From NCBI GenBank assembly GCA_023333565.1, contig JAJKFH010000205.1, positions 744,001 through 808,000 of the forward strand: DNA of 64,000 nt, written 5' to 3'. Below the pieces are notes generated by a model. The model saw only the letters and a list, made by a program, of their open reading frames with translations. It was not told the origin of the DNA and searched no databases. Shown here one piece after another: positions 63,275 through 64,000 of this stretch (position 1 is the first letter of the stretch; each line of letters starts with the position of its first letter). The position numbers were made by a program, and so were the translations under genes. Origin of the DNA: Puffinus mauretanicus. Taxonomy: Eukaryota > Chordata > Aves > Procellariiformes > Procellariidae.

Positions 63275-63660
63275 TCACGATACTGTTATAAAAGTCAATG
63301 GGATTTTTAGCATGCGTTTAGCAGTGTAAAATGAGGCTCCACACACAGCAGAGCTGAAACAGTTATTGAGGTCCCTCATCAGTTTTGCTCAATAAATTAA
63401 CAACAGAGCTGCTGCCACAGCAGTGTGAGCAGTTTGCAACATTTGTATTTGTGCTTTGGGTATTTATTACTGTGTTTTTCACAAGCCCTTTTAATGCCTC
63501 CAGGAGTAATTTATGGGGACAAGAGTAGCATGGAAAGAGCAGATCCCACTTATTTAAATCTCTGGATGATGAAAATCGCATGAGAAGAGCAGGTTTCACA
63601 TTGTTTCCTCTCCATAAATGGCTTTCTGAGGCAGTAAAAGCCATGTAAAAGCAAACATAA
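63275..63660. promoter_or_regulatory. Candidate conserved non-coding block near the right edge
   Basis: Complex, low-repeat sequence including CAATAAATTAACAACAG (63390), GGTATTTATTACTG (63458), TTTTAATGCC (63489), AGTAATTTATGGGG (63504) and CCATAAATGGC (63612; close to an SRF/MEF2-type word). A minus-strand frame of 102 codons overlaps it but shows no family feature. It begins with a short ancient-repeat word at 63292-63310. It lies 300-700 bp before the candidate splice acceptor at 63970. Confidence 0.25.
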
Positions 63661-63930
63661 ACACTGCACAAACACCAAGATACTCAGGTTTGTTTGGGCT
63701 TACCCAAATGGAGATTTTCAGGTTTATTCAGGTTTGGGCTCTGTTTTGCTAACTCATTCCATAAAAACGTTGCAGGTTTTAGTTATTGTTAACATAAATA
63801 ACTAGATATATGTACTAAAATTTCTTTTACCTAATTTTACTACAGGAGAGGATTACTTTATAAAAACAGTTCTTAGTATTAATCTAGTTACTTTTCAGAT
63901 TGATGAGTAATGTGTGTGACTGTGGTAGTT

Positions 63931-64000
63931 CTTTTTTTCTTTTTTTTTTTTTTTCTCTTTTTTTTGGCAGCTCTTACAGCTCCTGCTCCAGAGCATGAAG
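63931..64000 (+). other. Candidate splice acceptor and exon start at window edge
   Basis: A 35-base pyrimidine tract (63931-63965; T runs broken by three C) ends in GGCAG, giving an AG at 63969-63970. A plausible branch-point region with TGTGTGAC lies about 55 bp upstream of the AG. If an exon starts at 63971, 30 bases are visible. Two of the three frames are open: one reads LLQLLLQSMK, another (after two bases) LTAPAPEHE; the middle frame meets TGA. I do not recognise a protein. Long T tracts also occur here without splicing, so this is only a candidate. Confidence 0.3.

Noticed and set aside
1..64000. tRNA, rRNA, snRNA, miRNA genes, CRISPR arrays, endogenous retroviruses, mitochondrial insertions
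   Set aside because: No cloverleaf with A/B boxes, no long (about 70-nt) imperfect hairpin I could follow, no regularly spaced repeats, no LTR pair or gag/pol-like frame, and no mitochondrial gene wording were seen by eye. Sensitive searches could still find degraded copies.

Overview
This window reads as vertebrate nuclear DNA, most likely from a bird. The main evidence is a 3' end of a CR1 LINE at about 55629-55745 (minus strand), with the octamer-type tail (repeats of CATAGAAT) and the body wording typical of neoavian CR1. A second, much more decayed CR1 3' region lies at about 19379-19838 (plus strand). Old MIR/CORE-SINE-like relics and very sparse repeats fit an avian genome. I see no bacterial, viral or organellar gene organisation.

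I could not recognise a protein-coding gene. The longest open frames are 130-177 codons. They overlap each other on both strands, have no family motif I can name, and are about what chance gives in 64 kb. The window is best described as an intergenic or long-intron stretch. The only splice-like boundary I would take seriously is at the extreme right edge: a long polypyrimidine run ending in GGCAG at 63970, with only 30 bases of possible exon before the window stops. A weaker acceptor-plus-open-frame candidate is at 55020-55112.

Layout. 1-19 kb: ordinary AT-leaning non-coding sequence with simple repeats and degraded fragments of an ancient interspersed family (words like TTAGGCACC and CAATGGGAG). 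19.4-19.8 kb: the old CR1. 20-39 kb: mostly featureless, with a few hairpins and a possible conserved block near 25.4 kb. 39-52 kb: the densest zone of sequence that looks constrained, with AT-rich blocks full of homeodomain-type cores. Notable blocks are near 39.5 kb (paired posterior-HOX-like words), 42 kb, 46.4-46.6 kb (AP-1/MYB-like/TAATTA composite), 48.3 kb (octamer plus TGATTNAT cluster), 50.5 kb and 52 kb. 53.4 kb: a 20-bp minisatellite. 55.6 kb: the younger CR1. 59-61 kb: MIR-like relics. 62.5-64 kb: a small CpG-rich patch, a possible conserved block, and the candidate exon edge.

No set of genes working together can be described. If the window has a function, the most economical reading is that it is a regulatory landscape with candidate enhancers serving a gene outside or at the right edge. 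Conservation was judged only by eye from composition and motif density; it was not measured. I found no convincing evidence of a new biological system here.
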